Source: JALZIF01 sp964584905
GTDB taxonomy: Bacteria; Gemmatimonadota; Gemmatimonadetes; Gemmatimonadales; Gemmatimonadaceae
Reading direction: 5' to 3'
Assembly: GCA_964584905.1 (NCBI GenBank)
Contig: CAZPCC010000305.1
Coordinates: 1 to 36,897 of the forward strand
DNA length: 36,897 bases
This document shows, piece after piece, positions 1-8,638 of this stretch. The stretch's first letter is position 1; each line of letters begins with the position of its first letter. Under the pieces are notes generated by a model, which saw only the letters and a program-made list of their open reading frames with translations, was not told the origin of the DNA and made no database searches. The translations under genes were made by a program, and so were the position numbers.

Positions 1-12
1 GTCCGTGTTCAT
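1..12 (-). CDS. start of a gene downstream of arsR (window edge)
   Basis: Reading leftward, an ATG at 12-10 overlaps the TGA stop of the ArsR gene (9-11) as ATGA, followed in frame by Asn-Thr-Asp before the window ends. An ATGA overlap is the usual mark of translational coupling, so a second gene very probably continues off the left edge. In this ArsR subfamily (SdpR-like autorepressors) the partner is often an SdpI-like membrane protein or an SRPBCC/AHSA1 protein, but four codons cannot decide which. Confidence 0.4.
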
Positions 13-326
13 TCGGCCAGAGCCTCCTGACCGGACGCGGTGGCGCCGGTCGGTTTGTTGGTTGTCAGCTCCCACCCGAACGCCTGGGCGAACGTCAGGA
101 GCGCCTCTTCGAGGACCGACATCTTGATCTGGTAGACGACCGATTTGCCGTGCTTCTCGGATGCGACCAGGTTGGCCTCGCGCAGTACCGCAAAGTGTGC
201 CGACATCGTTGGTCTGGAGACCGTGAATTGCGCGGCGAGGTCGCCCGCAGTCATGGGACCGCTCTTTAAGAGCTCCAGCACACGACGCCGGGTGGGATCG
301 GAAAGGGCTTTGAAGACCATGCTCAT
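9..326 (-). CDS. ArsR-family winged-helix repressor
   Basis: A 105-residue single-domain DNA-binding protein. The N-terminus (FKALSDPTRRRVLELL) is the classic ArsR/SmtB first helix, and residues about 25-75 hold the winged helix with recognition helix SRPTMSAHFAVLREANLV. There is no CxC metal-binding box, so metal sensing is unlikely; it resembles the SdpR-type autorepressors. The start at 326 has no Shine-Dalgarno and lies only a few bases beyond a good -10, so the mRNA is probably leaderless. A perfect 12-bp palindrome overlapping that -10 suggests autoregulation. It is coupled through ATGA to a gene leaving the window. Confidence 0.9.
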   Translation of the reverse strand: MSMVFKALSDPTRRRVLELLKSGPMTAGDLAAQFTVSRPTMSAHFAVLREANLVASEKHGKSVVYQIKMSVLEEALLTFAQAFGWELTTNKPTGATASGQEALAE

Positions 327-334
327 TACAATGA

Positions 335-363
335 CATTTAGCTAAATATCGAAATGATGTCAA
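335..363 (-). promoter_or_regulatory. arsR promoter with palindromic operator
   Basis: On the minus strand a perfect -35 (TTGACA, 358-363) is followed after 17 bp by TAAATG (335-340), a 3/6 match to the -10 consensus. The predicted start of transcription falls at about 328, practically on the arsR ATG (324-326). The palindrome ATTTAGCTAAAT (336-347) covers the -10. The remaining sequence to 501 contains no gene that I can support; it must also hold the promoter of the plus-strand gene at 502, which I could not assign. Confidence 0.6.
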
Positions 364-501
364 GGGCGTGGCGGGGACGCCCTGATACCGTCGCGCCACC
401 GATCTCGATTACAGGTTGGAGGCGCGAGCGCGCTTCGGCGGCCATGCGCCGCACGAACCTGATCGAGGCGGCCGCGTGGCGGGACGCCCGAGGAGGCGCA
501 C

Positions 502-1812
502 ATGGTACGGACCCGGATGCTGCGCATGTGGCTGACAATCGCGATGGCCGCGTCTGCGCTCGGCCGCCTCGACGCGCAGCGCGCGCCGGACCCGGTCGCC
601 GAGGCGCAATCGCTGTTTGACAAGCGGCAATCGGCCACGAATGTCGCGGGGGTGCTCAAGCAGAAGTACTCGAGCACGATCACGCAGAGCTCGACCATCC
701 TTCGCACCGTCGGCTTCGACGCGAAGGCGGTCGTACCGGCGCTGCGGGCCGAGTACACGCCTTCTCTGACCGCAGTCTACACATCGATGAGAGATGCGGG
801 CTTCACTCCGCGGAGCATTGTCGACGCCTTCGCGGCCAACCAGATCGAGCTCGACTGCATCGACCCGCAGGGTTATCCGATTCCCTGCGGCAACTTCGGC
901 GGAACGGCAGATGCGGCGGTAACCGGCCAACTCACTCTTTCTCCTGAGGCGGAAGGGAGCACCGATGGGAAGCTCACGATCACCGGCACGAACATCCCCG
1001 CGGTCACTATCAGACTCGGATTCACGACTCTGACCCAGCTACAGGCCAGCTCCTCCGCTGTAATCGTGCGTCTTCCCTCGACCCCGCAGACCGCCGACCT
1101 CAAGATCATCCGTGACAGCGACGGCGCCTCGGGGTTGCTGCGGAAGGATTACCGCGTCGTGGCACCACCACTCGCGTGGAGCGAATTCACGCTGCCGGCG
1201 ATCGAGGGCGCGGTCGCCGACATGAAGCGGTGGATGTCGGGTGCGAAGTTGAACGGCTGCGTGGTCAACGGCGTTGTGGCGACCGCCTTCCCCGGCGCGT
1301 TCACGTCGTCGACGGGGTTCAGCGGCCTATTTCGCGCGAAACTGGTGGGCGCCGGCGCGCCGTCGGCAGTGGCGAACGCGTGGGAGGCGGCATTCCAGGC
1401 GGCATTCACCGAGTACACGTCGAAAGTCACCATCCCGATGCTGCCCCTGTATCCCACCCTCGCCGCCGTCTCTGCACCTAACGCTCCACCCGTTCCCAAC
1501 GTCCCGACGCCCCTCGGTATGTTCGTGAGCGTCGGCGCGCTTGGGATGCAGCCTTCGCAATTGGGAGCCTCGGTCGCCATGCAGCTTTCGAGCGTCTCGG
1601 AGGATGATCCGGCGCGGACGACCGCAATCTCGATCTTCGCCTCGGCGGTCGGCACCAGGTTCAACGCCTTGCTGCTCGAGGCAATCGTGATCAACCTCCT
1701 CGGAGGCGGACCGGTACCAAATCATGCCCCGCCGTCGGTGCCGGTGGCCCCGGTCGCAGGCGGTAGCTGCGCTGGCTCCAACATCGTGATGGTGCCGCAG
1801 TCGGTCTTCTGA
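502..1812 (+). CDS. secreted protein with helical repeats and IPT/TIG-like domain
   Basis: 436 residues of unknown function. An N-terminal Sec signal (about 1-26, cleavage after LDAQ) predicts export. Residues about 45-115 hold two degenerate helical repeats of roughly 30 residues (VAGVLKQKY..., then ALRAEY...MRDAGF), similar in style to the 'VAxALK...GY' repeats seen in some surface proteins. Residues about 140-220 look like a small beta sandwich of the IPT/TIG kind (LTITGTNIP...). The C-terminal half is Ala/Pro-rich with no motif I recognise. GAGGAGG upstream supports the start. A hairpin and the kinase gene follow. Domain calls are by eye. Confidence 0.75.
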   Translation: MVRTRMLRMWLTIAMAASALGRLDAQRAPDPVAEAQSLFDKRQSATNVAGVLKQKYSSTITQSSTILRTVGFDAKAVVPALRAEYTPSLTAVYTSMRDAGFTPRSIVDAFAANQIELDCIDPQGYPIPCGNFGGTADAAVTGQLTLSPEAEGSTDGKLTITGTNIPAVTIRLGFTTLTQLQASSSAVIVRLPSTPQTADLKIIRDSDGASGLLRKDYRVVAPPLAWSEFTLPAIEGAVADMKRWMSGAKLNGCVVNGVVATAFPGAFTSSTGFSGLFRAKLVGAGAPSAVANAWEAAFQAAFTEYTSKVTIPMLPLYPTLAAVSAPNAPPVPNVPTPLGMFVSVGALGMQPSQLGASVAMQLSSVSEDDPARTTAISIFASAVGTRFNALLLEAIVINLLGGGPVPNHAPPSVPVAPVAGGSCAGSNIVMVPQSVF

Positions 1813-1822
1813 GCGGCAGTGC

Positions 1823-1852
1823 GCGCGACGGCAGGCCGACCTTCCGTCGCGC
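1823..1852. terminator. hairpin after the secreted-protein gene
   Basis: Perfect 9-bp inverted repeat GCGCGACGG / CCGTCGCGC (1823-1831 and 1844-1852) with a 12-nt loop, 11 bp after the stop at 1812. There is no T-run, so intrinsic termination would be weak; it may instead stabilise the 3' end. Confidence 0.4.
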
Positions 1853-1862
1853 TCGCCGGCAA

Positions 1863-1884
1863 GGTTACATACGGCCATGTAGCC
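1863..1884. promoter_or_regulatory. inverted repeat in the kinase gene leader
   Basis: Eight-base arms GGTTACAT (1863-1870) and ATGTAGCC (1877-1884) around a 6-bp spacer, with one mismatch. It ends 20 bp before the kinase start codon and just before the AAAGGA Shine-Dalgarno (1891-1896). The geometry (centre-to-centre about 14 bp) suits a dimeric regulator; no specific regulator is identified. No convincing -35/-10 was found beside it. Confidence 0.35.
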
Positions 1885-1904
1885 TCTGATAAAGGACGTA
1901 TGCG

Positions 1905-4673
1905 ATGAACGACGAGAGCGCGCGGCGCTGGGCGCGCGTCGACGAACTGTTCGCGGCCGCGATGACGCAGGATGCGTCAGATCGGCGCGCGTTCCTGCTG
2001 TCAGCCTGCGCCGGTGATCAAGCGCTCGAGCGTGAAGTGGGCGAGCTGCTCGACTCGCTGACGCAGGCCGAGTCGGCTATCGGCGAGTCGGCCGGTGCAT
2101 TGCTCTCCGGACCGCTGGTCGAGGCGCCGGATGCCGCATTGCCGCAGGGAGCCCGGATCGGGGCTTACGAAGTTCGACGCCTTCTCGGGCGCGGCGGGAT
2201 GGGGAACGTCTACGTCGCCGTGCGCGCGGACGGCGATGTTGCGCGCGAGGTCGCAATCAAGGTAGTGCGGGCGGGGTTCAGCGGCGACATCCTGGCACGG
2301 CGGCTCCGCCACGAGCGTCGCATTCTGGCCGAGCTCGAGCACCCGCGCATAGCGCGACTCTACGACAGCGGCGTGACACCGGACGGCGCGCCGTTTCTCG
2401 TTATGGAGCTCGTGCACGGCACGCGGATCGACCGGTACGTGGAGTCCGCGGGACTCACCGTCCGCGAACGGCTGCTGCTGTTCGATGAGGTTTGCGAAGC
2501 GGTCGCGTTCGCGCACCAGCGGCTCGTAGTCCACCGCGATCTCAAGCCGGCGAACGTGCTCGTCTCCGACGGTGGGCACGCGATGCTGCTCGACTTCGGG
2601 ATTGCCCGCCTCGTGGCCGGCAGCTCCGAGCACGACGAACAGGCCACGCGCCCGGGCCACCTGGTGTTCACGCCCGAGTACGCGTCGCCGGAGCAGACGC
2701 GCGGTGAACCCGCGGGCGTGGCGATGGATGTGTACGCGCTCGGAGTTCTGTTGTACGAACTGCTAACCGGGGAGCGGCCAGCATGGCAGCGTCTGGTGAT
2801 GACGCGCGCGGACGACGCCGCCATCGAGGTTGCGATGGTGGCGCCCAGTCGCGTCGCGAAGGATCCCACACGGGCGCGCGCGATGCGTGGCGATCTCGAC
2901 CGGGTAGTGCTCAAGGCGCTGGCTCCCCTGCGAGCGCAGCGTTATGCGACGGTCCAGGAGCTGCGCGAGGACCTTCGCCGGGTTCGCGAGGGCTTTCCGA
3001 TTCTCGCTCGCAAGGCATCGCGCGTCGAGCGCGCCGTCCGCATGGGCCGTCGCAACCCGGCCCTCGCGGCGACCGGGGCCGCACTCGCCATCGTGACGCT
3101 CGCATTCGTCGTAAACACGGCAGTGCAGGGACGCCGGCTCGCCGCGGAGCGGGATGTCGCAAACCGGCAGCGCGATCGCGCGCGCGCCACAAGTCAGGTG
3201 CTCGCGACGTTGTTCGAGCGCGCCGATCCGTTCGCGCCGGGGCGCGGCGATACACTGCGCGTGACGCAGGTGCTCGCCGAAGGGCTCGAGCGGGTGAATC
3301 GGGGTCTCGCCGACCAGCCCGGCGCGCGCGCCGAGCTGCTGAGTGCATTGGGGCGCGCGTACGTGGGGCTGGGTCGTTATGCGGAGGCGCAGGCGCTGCT
3401 GGATACGGCCCGGGCGCTGCAGGAGGACGACCCGGACGCGACGGCGGAGGATCGCGCGGCGACGCTGTCGGCGCTGGGGAACCTCGCGCGCTTGCGCGGA
3501 CGATTCGACGCCGCCGATTCGCTGCACGGGGGCGCGCTGGCGATTCGCGCCGAGCGCTCGAGCGCCGCCGATCGCCTGCCGGGGGCAGCCGCCCTGGCCA
3601 CTTCGCCGCCGTCGAGTACCGCGCCGGAGCGCGCGGCCTCCATGCCGCGGACGGAGCCTGACGTCGCCGAACTCGCAGTCGCGCTGGCGAACGTCGGCGG
3701 CGGGCACATGGCGCGCAGCCGCTTCGACTCGGCGCGCATCTACCTGGATTCCGCGCTCACCGTTCTGCGGACGATTCCCGCGCCGGACTCCGGAAAGCTC
3801 GCGGACCTGCTCAACAATCGCGCGACGCTGGCGATGCGCACGAGCGACTTCGTGCTCGCCAACCGACTCGCGCAGGAGGCGTACGACATCAACGTCGTGC
3901 GGCTCGGTCCCGACCACCCGCGCGTCGCGGCCGAACTCGCAAATCTCGGGTTTCTGCTCGACCGCACCGGCCGGAGCGCCGAGGCCGAGCCGAAGTTGCG
4001 CGAGGCGTTGCGCATCCTGAGCGAACGATTGTCGAGCGATCACCCCTCGGTCCGCTCGGCGAAGCTCACCCTCGGCGGCATCCTCGGCCGCATGGGGAGG
4101 CTCGAGGAAGCGGAGCGAATGATCGGCGAAGTGGTAGCGGCCGAGCGCGCCATCGGCGACGACGCGCGGCTGCCCCTGACCATCTCGCTCGACAACCACG
4201 CGGGGGTGCTCGAGAAGCTCGGCCGGGTCCGCGAGGCGCAGGGGGAGTACCGCGAGGCCTTCGAGCTCCGGCGCGCGGCCTCGGGGGACGCCGACCCGGG
4301 GACGGCGATTCTGCTGTCGAGGGTCGCGGACATCGACTGCCGCCTCGACGGCGCGACGCCGGCCGGACTCGCCGACTTCGAACGAGCGTTAGGTACGCTC
4401 GATCGCCTCCTGCCGCCCGTGCACCCCGCGCCGCTCGGCGGTCGTGCGCAGTACGGGAGCTGCCTCGTGCGAGCAGGCCGGCGGCTCGAGGGCGAACGCG
4501 AGCTCCTTGCGGCGTTCGAGCGCGCGCGCAGCGCGCCACCCCAGGCTCATGGCGTCGCGCGAACCGCCGGCCGTGAGCTGCTCGCGATGTATTCGGCCGC
4601 GCCCGATTCGGTGCGGCGCGCCGGCATACAGGCGCGCCTGGACTCGCTCGACGCGAGGGCGACTCCCCGGTAA
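1905..4673 (+). CDS. membrane Ser/Thr protein kinase with C-terminal TPRs
   Basis: 922 residues. The N-terminal 80 residues are a helical leader common in kinases paired with ECF sigma factors. The kinase domain (about 87-350) is complete: glycine loop GRGGMGNVY (about 95), ATP-binding Lys in VAIKVV (about 118), catalytic HRDLKPAN (about 210), DFG (about 230), and PEYASPEQ in the activation segment. One membrane helix (about 385-405, AATGAALAIVTLAFVV) separates it from a long TPR region (about 460-900), predicted to be extracytoplasmic. It should phosphorylate cytoplasmic Ser/Thr targets in response to something bound by the TPRs. AAAGGA lies 8 nt before the ATG. The ECF sigma factor that faces it is a plausible partner (inference). 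Confidence 0.93.
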   Translation: MNDESARRWARVDELFAAAMTQDASDRRAFLLSACAGDQALEREVGELLDSLTQAESAIGESAGALLSGPLVEAPDAALPQGARIGAYEVRRLLGRGGMGNVYVAVRADGDVAREVAIKVVRAGFSGDILARRLRHERRILAELEHPRIARLYDSGVTPDGAPFLVMELVHGTRIDRYVESAGLTVRERLLLFDEVCEAVAFAHQRLVVHRDLKPANVLVSDGGHAMLLDFGIARLVAGSSEHDEQATRPGHLVFTPEYASPEQTRGEPAGVAMDVYALGVLLYELLTGERPAWQRLVMTRADDAAIEVAMVAPSRVAKDPTRARAMRGDLDRVVLKALAPLRAQRYATVQELREDLRRVREGFPILARKASRVERAVRMGRRNPALAATGAALAIVTLAFVVNTAVQGRRLAAERDVANRQRDRARATSQVLATLFERADPFAPGRGDTLRVTQVLAEGLERVNRGLADQPGARAELLSALGRAYVGLGRYAEAQALLDTARALQEDDPDATAEDRAATLSALGNLARLRGRFDAADSLHGGALAIRAERSSAADRLPGAAALATSPPSSTAPERAASMPRTEPDVAELAVALANVGGGHMARSRFDSARIYLDSALTVLRTIPAPDSGKLADLLNNRATLAMRTSDFVLANRLAQEAYDINVVRLGPDHPRVAAELANLGFLLDRTGRSAEAEPKLREALRILSERLSSDHPSVRSAKLTLGGILGRMGRLEEAERMIGEVVAAERAIGDDARLPLTISLDNHAGVLEKLGRVREAQGEYREAFELRRAASGDADPGTAILLSRVADIDCRLDGATPAGLADFERALGTLDRLLPPVHPAPLGGRAQYGSCLVRAGRRLEGERELLAAFERARSAPPQAHGVARTAGRELLAMYSAAPDSVRRAGIQARLDSLDARATPR

Positions 4674-4782
4674 GGTGGCTGATCGCTGCTGGGGACTCGG
4701 GAGACTCCGACGGTGATACCGAACGGCGCGAAATCTCGATGTCCCAGGTGAGAGCCAGTCCACTCCAGCCCGGGAGATCGTT

Positions 4783-5175
4783 ATGCCATTCGCCAGACTC
4801 GCCGTCGTCGTTGTCGCATCCCTAGGAACCCTGCTTCTCGCCGGCGCGGCGCCTTCCTCACTCGTCGATGCCGGGGCCGCGCAGAAGTACTTCGGCTGCC
4901 CCACCGGCTACACCTTCCAGGTGAGCGGGTCCAACGCCCGCTGCTATATGGCGGGCACCCAGGTGACCGCCAATATCATCTGCGGCTTCAACATGGTGTA
5001 CGCCATCGATCAGTTCAGCGGCAACCGCGACGGCTGTCAGAACAGGATGACGAACATGGTCGCCAACTACACCTGCCCGACCGGTTATTCGTCCGATGCG
5101 CGGCCCGGCCCCGACATCTGCGTCAAGTCCAACCCGGCATCGATCATCGCGCCGATGGTCGAGAAGTCGATCTGA
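4783..5175 (+). CDS. small secreted Cys-rich protein
   Basis: 130 residues, no family recognised. A Sec signal occupies about 1-30 (LAVVVVASLGTLLLAGAAP). The mature part has six cysteines and a CPTGY motif twice (FGCPTGY and YTCPTGY), which suggests an internally duplicated, disulphide-bonded module; the even Cys count fits three disulphides. GGGAG precedes the ATG. It sits 109 bp behind the kinase gene and could share its transcript. The intervening bases contain no other gene. Confidence 0.65.
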   Translation: MPFARLAVVVVASLGTLLLAGAAPSSLVDAGAAQKYFGCPTGYTFQVSGSNARCYMAGTQVTANIICGFNMVYAIDQFSGNRDGCQNRMTNMVANYTCPTGYSSDARPGPDICVKSNPASIIAPMVEKSI

Positions 5176-5194
5176 TGTGAATCGGACGAGCGTT

Positions 5195-5226
5195 CGGGCG
5201 ATGAACCGCCTCGGCGGCGTCGCCCG
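5195..5226. terminator. nested hairpin between converging genes
   Basis: Outer arms CGGGCGA (5195-5201) and TCGCCCG (5220-5226) enclose an inner hairpin CCGCC-TC-GGCGG (5206-5217). It fills most of the 54-bp gap between the converging Cys-rich gene and the sigma-factor gene and could terminate both, but neither side has a strong T-run. Confidence 0.4.
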
Positions 5227-5229
5227 TCG

Positions 5230-5760
5230 TTATGCCGATCCCTCGGTCATGAAGCGGTAGAGCCAGACGCGGGCGCGCGCCCAGTCGCGCTTCACCGTCG
5301 GCACGGAGAGGCCAACGACGTCGGCTATCTCGTCGTAGCTCAGACCGGCGAAGAAGCGCAGCTGCACCAGCTGTCCGAGCCGCGCGTCGTGGTGTTCCAA
5401 TCGCGTGAGCGCTTCGTCGATCGCCAGCAGGTCCTCGGCGCGATCAGTCGGTGGGAACTGGTCCTCGTCAAAGGAGACTGGGCGAGCGCCGCCACCGCGC
5501 TTCTCGGTGACCTCGGCGCGGGCGTGATCGACGAGCACGAAGCGCATCGCGCGCGCCGCGAGAGCCAGGAAGTGCGAACGATCCTGCCACGCGGCCGCGT
5601 CGCTCTCGACCAGACGCAGATAGGCCTCGTGGACGATCGCGGTGGTGTTGAGCGTCTCCGACGCTCCCCGTCGCGTGCGTTGACCGTGGGCAAGTCGCCG
5701 CAGCTGGTCGTACACCTGCGGGTAGAGCTGGTCGAGGGCGTCGGGTCCGGATGTGGTCAC
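5230..5760 (-). CDS. ECF-type sigma factor (Sigma70_ECF family)
   Basis: 176 residues. Region 2 is about 10-85 (LDQLYPQVYDQLRRLAHGQ..., IVHEAYLRLV, MRFVLVDHAR) and region 4 about 110-170 (LRFFAGLSYDEIADVVGLSVPTVKRDWARAR). The HEAYLRL and KRDWARA signatures match the acidobacterial/planctomycete group often called PF07638-type. Members are frequently encoded next to Ser/Thr kinases and have no classical anti-sigma; none is visible here. GTG start at 5760 without a clear Shine-Dalgarno. It faces the kinase and Cys-rich genes. The next 165 bp (5761-5925) hold no gene I can support. Confidence 0.92.
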   Translation of the reverse strand: MTTSGPDALDQLYPQVYDQLRRLAHGQRTRRGASETLNTTAIVHEAYLRLVESDAAAWQDRSHFLALAARAMRFVLVDHARAEVTEKRGGGARPVSFDEDQFPPTDRAEDLLAIDEALTRLEHHDARLGQLVQLRFFAGLSYDEIADVVGLSVPTVKRDWARARVWLYRFMTEGSA

Positions 5761-5925
5761 GCACTAACATGGTGCATGCGGACGGCGCGAGCGCAAGGGG
5801 ACCGAGGTGCCGTAGTGGGTGCCGGGGTCATCGCCGCCCAGCCTCTATGGTCAAAGAAACGTCTCATGAGCACGCGTGATCCTCGCTTGCCAAGCGCGAA
5901 GCCGCCAGGCTCCCAGGAGCGTCAG

Positions 5926-8619
5926 TTAGTGCGGTTGGACAGCAAGCGACCCACGCAGTCGAACATCCTTCGATGAGGCGCCGACCATAACGCGAAACGC
6001 TCCCGGCTCGACGACCCACCGCATGTCGCCGTCCAGCATGCGCAGATGCTCCGGGCCGAGCGGGAAGACCACCTCCCGCGCCTCCCCGGGGGCAAGATGG
6101 ATCCGGGTGAAGCCGCGGAGCTCCATCACCGGACGGGCGACCGAAGCGAGGATGTCGCGGATGTAGAGTTGTACCACTTCATCGCCCGCCACATTGCCGG
6201 TGTTCCTCACCGTGAGCCTCACGGTTGTCGAACCGTCGGGCGCCATGGTTGCGGGCTCGATCGTCAGGTTGGAGTACTCGAACGTCGTGTAGCTGAGGCC
6301 GAAACCGAACGGGAACAGCGGCTGCCCGGTGAGATCGACGTAGTCGTCGCCGCGGCCAGTCGGCTTGTGGTTGTAGATGAGCGGGAGCTGCCCCTCGGAC
6401 ATGGGAAAAGTGACCGGCAGCCGCCCGGCCGGGTTGTGATCGCCGAACAGCACGTCGGCCACGGCGTCGCCGCCCGCCTCGCCGGAATACCACGCGTCCA
6501 GCACCGCTGCGACGCCGTCGAGCCAAGGCGACATCGTTATCGCACTGCCGCCGATCAGTACCACCACCACCGGCGTCCCGGTCGACGCGACGCGTTCGAT
6601 CAGCTCTTCCTGATGACCGGGTAGGCGTAGAAAGGCGCGGTCGCGGAACTCGCCCTCTTCTATTCCGGCGACGACGATAGCCACATCGCTTGCGTGCGCT
6701 ACCGCGGCGGCGCTGTCGATGCGTGCATGCCAGTCGTCCGGCACCCCGGCGTCCCAGACCAGCTTGACGCGGGCATTGCCGGTGCTCTCGTAATACTCGA
6801 GTCGGATCTCATGCATCGAACCTGGCGCCAGCCTGACTTCGGCCATGTGCGTGCCGTACGACTGCTTGCGCCACCTGTCGATCAGGATCGAATCACCCAG
6901 CCAGAGGCGCCAACCGTCGTTGCCCTCGACGCCGAGCCGCCTGACGCCGCCTGGTGGTGCAGTGATCGTGCCGGTCCACCGCACCGAGTACCAGTCGAAC
7001 GGGATGCCGCGCCCTGGGGAATTGAGTGTCCAGCCGAAATCCACTTGCGGATCGATGCGCGTGAACCGCGGCGTACCGGTGAACTGGTTGTTGTCGAAGT
7101 AAGCGCCGTTCAGGCCGCGCTCTGCGTCGCCGTACCTAACGCCGAGGAAGTCGGTCGGGACCACGACGTGGGTCGGGGAGAGGCGTCCCGGTCCAGCCGC
7201 ATAGTGAACGGTCGCCCTTGATCCGAGCCGCGAGCGGATGGCATCCAGAATCGGCACGCCCTTCGCACCCGGGGCCGTATACCCGCCCAGCCGCGCGTCG
7301 GCAGCGTCGGTTCCGATGATGGCGATCGACTGCAACGAGTCGGACAGCGGCAGCACGTTGCCCTCGTTCCGCAGCAGCACAATCGACGCGCGCGCCGACT
7401 CTCGAGCGAGCGCCAGGTGATCGGCATGCCGGTTCCAGTACGCCGCGCTATCAGCGTTCACGTAAGGATGCTCGAACAACCCGAGCTGGAACTTCGCCCG
7501 CAGCACGCGCGCGACGGCGGCGTCGATCGCCGAGTCGGCGATCAGCCCGCGTCGAAAGGCGTCCAGATACGGCCGGTGCTGCTCGTAGGTGGACTGGAAT
7601 ATCACGTCGAGGCCGGCCTCGAGCGCATGTTTAGCCGCGCTCGCGGTGTTCGCCTCGGTATGATGCAGTACCGTCGCGCCGCCGGTCGCCGCCGCGTCGG
7701 AGATGACGAATCCGGTGAACCCCCAGTCTCCTTTCAAGGTGCCATTCAGCAGCGCGCTGCTCTGCGTGGCCGGCGAACCGTCAACCGAGTTGTACGAAGT
7801 CATCACCGATCGTGCGCCCGCCTGATCGATGGCCGCGCGAAACGGCGGGAAGTGAATCTCCTCGAGCAGCCGAGGGCTCACGTCGATCGGGTAGCTGTCC
7901 CGGCCGCCGTCGCCGACGTTCGCCACGAAGTGCTTTGGTGTCGCGACAATCCCTGCCTGCTCGAACGCGCCAACGAACGCGCGTCCTAACGCCGAGGTCA
8001 GGAACGGATCCTCGCCGTACGTCTCCTCGACCCGTCCCCATCGCACGTCGCTGGCGATGTTCACCACCGGCGAGGCCACCTGGCGCACTCCGCGGCTCCG
8101 CGTCTCGCTGGCGATCGCCCCGGCCACGCGCCGAACGAGCGCGGTGTCCCAGGTGGCGGCGAGCGCAATGGCTTGCGGAAAGACCGTCGCGCCCTCTCTC
8201 GTCAGGCCATGCAGCGCCTCGTCGAACGGGATGATCGGGATTCCGAGCCGGGTCTGTTCGACGAAGAATCGCTGGATCGAGTTGATGCGTGATGCGTGCG
8301 CCCCAGCGGCTTCGGCCCACTGGCCGCTCGACTCGGCGGAGATCTGGAGCCCGAACGCGCCGTTGCGGTAGTCGTGCGTCGAGTCGTCGAGGCTGCCCGG
8401 AGTCATGTACAGCTGCCAAAATTTCTCGTCCAGCGTCATGCGGCCGATCAGGTCGCGCACGCGAGCATCGATGGCGAGAGTGGAATCACGGTAGGGAACC
8501 AGCGTTTCACGCTGAGCGCTCAGCGGTTGCGCGAGCGATGCGCAGAGGAGGAGCGCGGTGAGAAGGGGACTGGGGAGAAGAGCGAAGCTCGCCACGCGCG
8601 TCAGGTGCCTGGCGATCAT
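5926..8619 (-). CDS. secreted GH3 beta-glycosidase with PA14 insert
   Basis: 897 residues from the ATG at 8619, chosen because it gives a clean Sec signal (FALLPSPLLTALLLCASLAQPLSAQ) and clears the upstream gene; an ATG at 8658 would overlap that gene. Order: GH3 N-domain (about 40-370) with substrate-site KHFVAN and the nucleophile Asp in GFVISD (about 307; the usual SDW is SDA here), GH3 C-domain, a PA14 carbohydrate-binding domain inserted in it (about 500-625, FDWYSVRWTGTI, EGNDGWRLW), and a C-terminal FN3-like domain (about 805-880). It releases terminal beta-linked sugars, probably glucose or xylose; specificity cannot be read. Second gene of an operon with the fucosidase, 19 bp behind it. 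Confidence 0.93.
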   Translation of the reverse strand: MIARHLTRVASFALLPSPLLTALLLCASLAQPLSAQRETLVPYRDSTLAIDARVRDLIGRMTLDEKFWQLYMTPGSLDDSTHDYRNGAFGLQISAESSGQWAEAAGAHASRINSIQRFFVEQTRLGIPIIPFDEALHGLTREGATVFPQAIALAATWDTALVRRVAGAIASETRSRGVRQVASPVVNIASDVRWGRVEETYGEDPFLTSALGRAFVGAFEQAGIVATPKHFVANVGDGGRDSYPIDVSPRLLEEIHFPPFRAAIDQAGARSVMTSYNSVDGSPATQSSALLNGTLKGDWGFTGFVISDAAATGGATVLHHTEANTASAAKHALEAGLDVIFQSTYEQHRPYLDAFRRGLIADSAIDAAVARVLRAKFQLGLFEHPYVNADSAAYWNRHADHLALARESARASIVLLRNEGNVLPLSDSLQSIAIIGTDAADARLGGYTAPGAKGVPILDAIRSRLGSRATVHYAAGPGRLSPTHVVVPTDFLGVRYGDAERGLNGAYFDNNQFTGTPRFTRIDPQVDFGWTLNSPGRGIPFDWYSVRWTGTITAPPGGVRRLGVEGNDGWRLWLGDSILIDRWRKQSYGTHMAEVRLAPGSMHEIRLEYYESTGNARVKLVWDAGVPDDWHARIDSAAAVAHASDVAIVVAGIEEGEFRDRAFLRLPGHQEELIERVASTGTPVVVVLIGGSAITMSPWLDGVAAVLDAWYSGEAGGDAVADVLFGDHNPAGRLPVTFPMSEGQLPLIYNHKPTGRGDDYVDLTGQPLFPFGFGLSYTTFEYSNLTIEPATMAPDGSTTVRLTVRNTGNVAGDEVVQLYIRDILASVARPVMELRGFTRIHLAPGEAREVVFPLGPEHLRMLDGDMRWVVEPGAFRVMVGASSKDVRLRGSLAVQPH

Positions 8620-8638
8620 GCCACGCTGGTGCCGCCGC

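Noticed and set aside
2763..4199. Minus-strand open frame of 478 codons opposite the kinase
   Set aside because: Arg-rich, no domain, lies wholly inside a well-supported gene; composition artefact.
5761..5775. Inverted repeat GCAC-N7-GTGC before the ECF gene
   Set aside because: Four-base arms occur by chance; no promoter fits around it.
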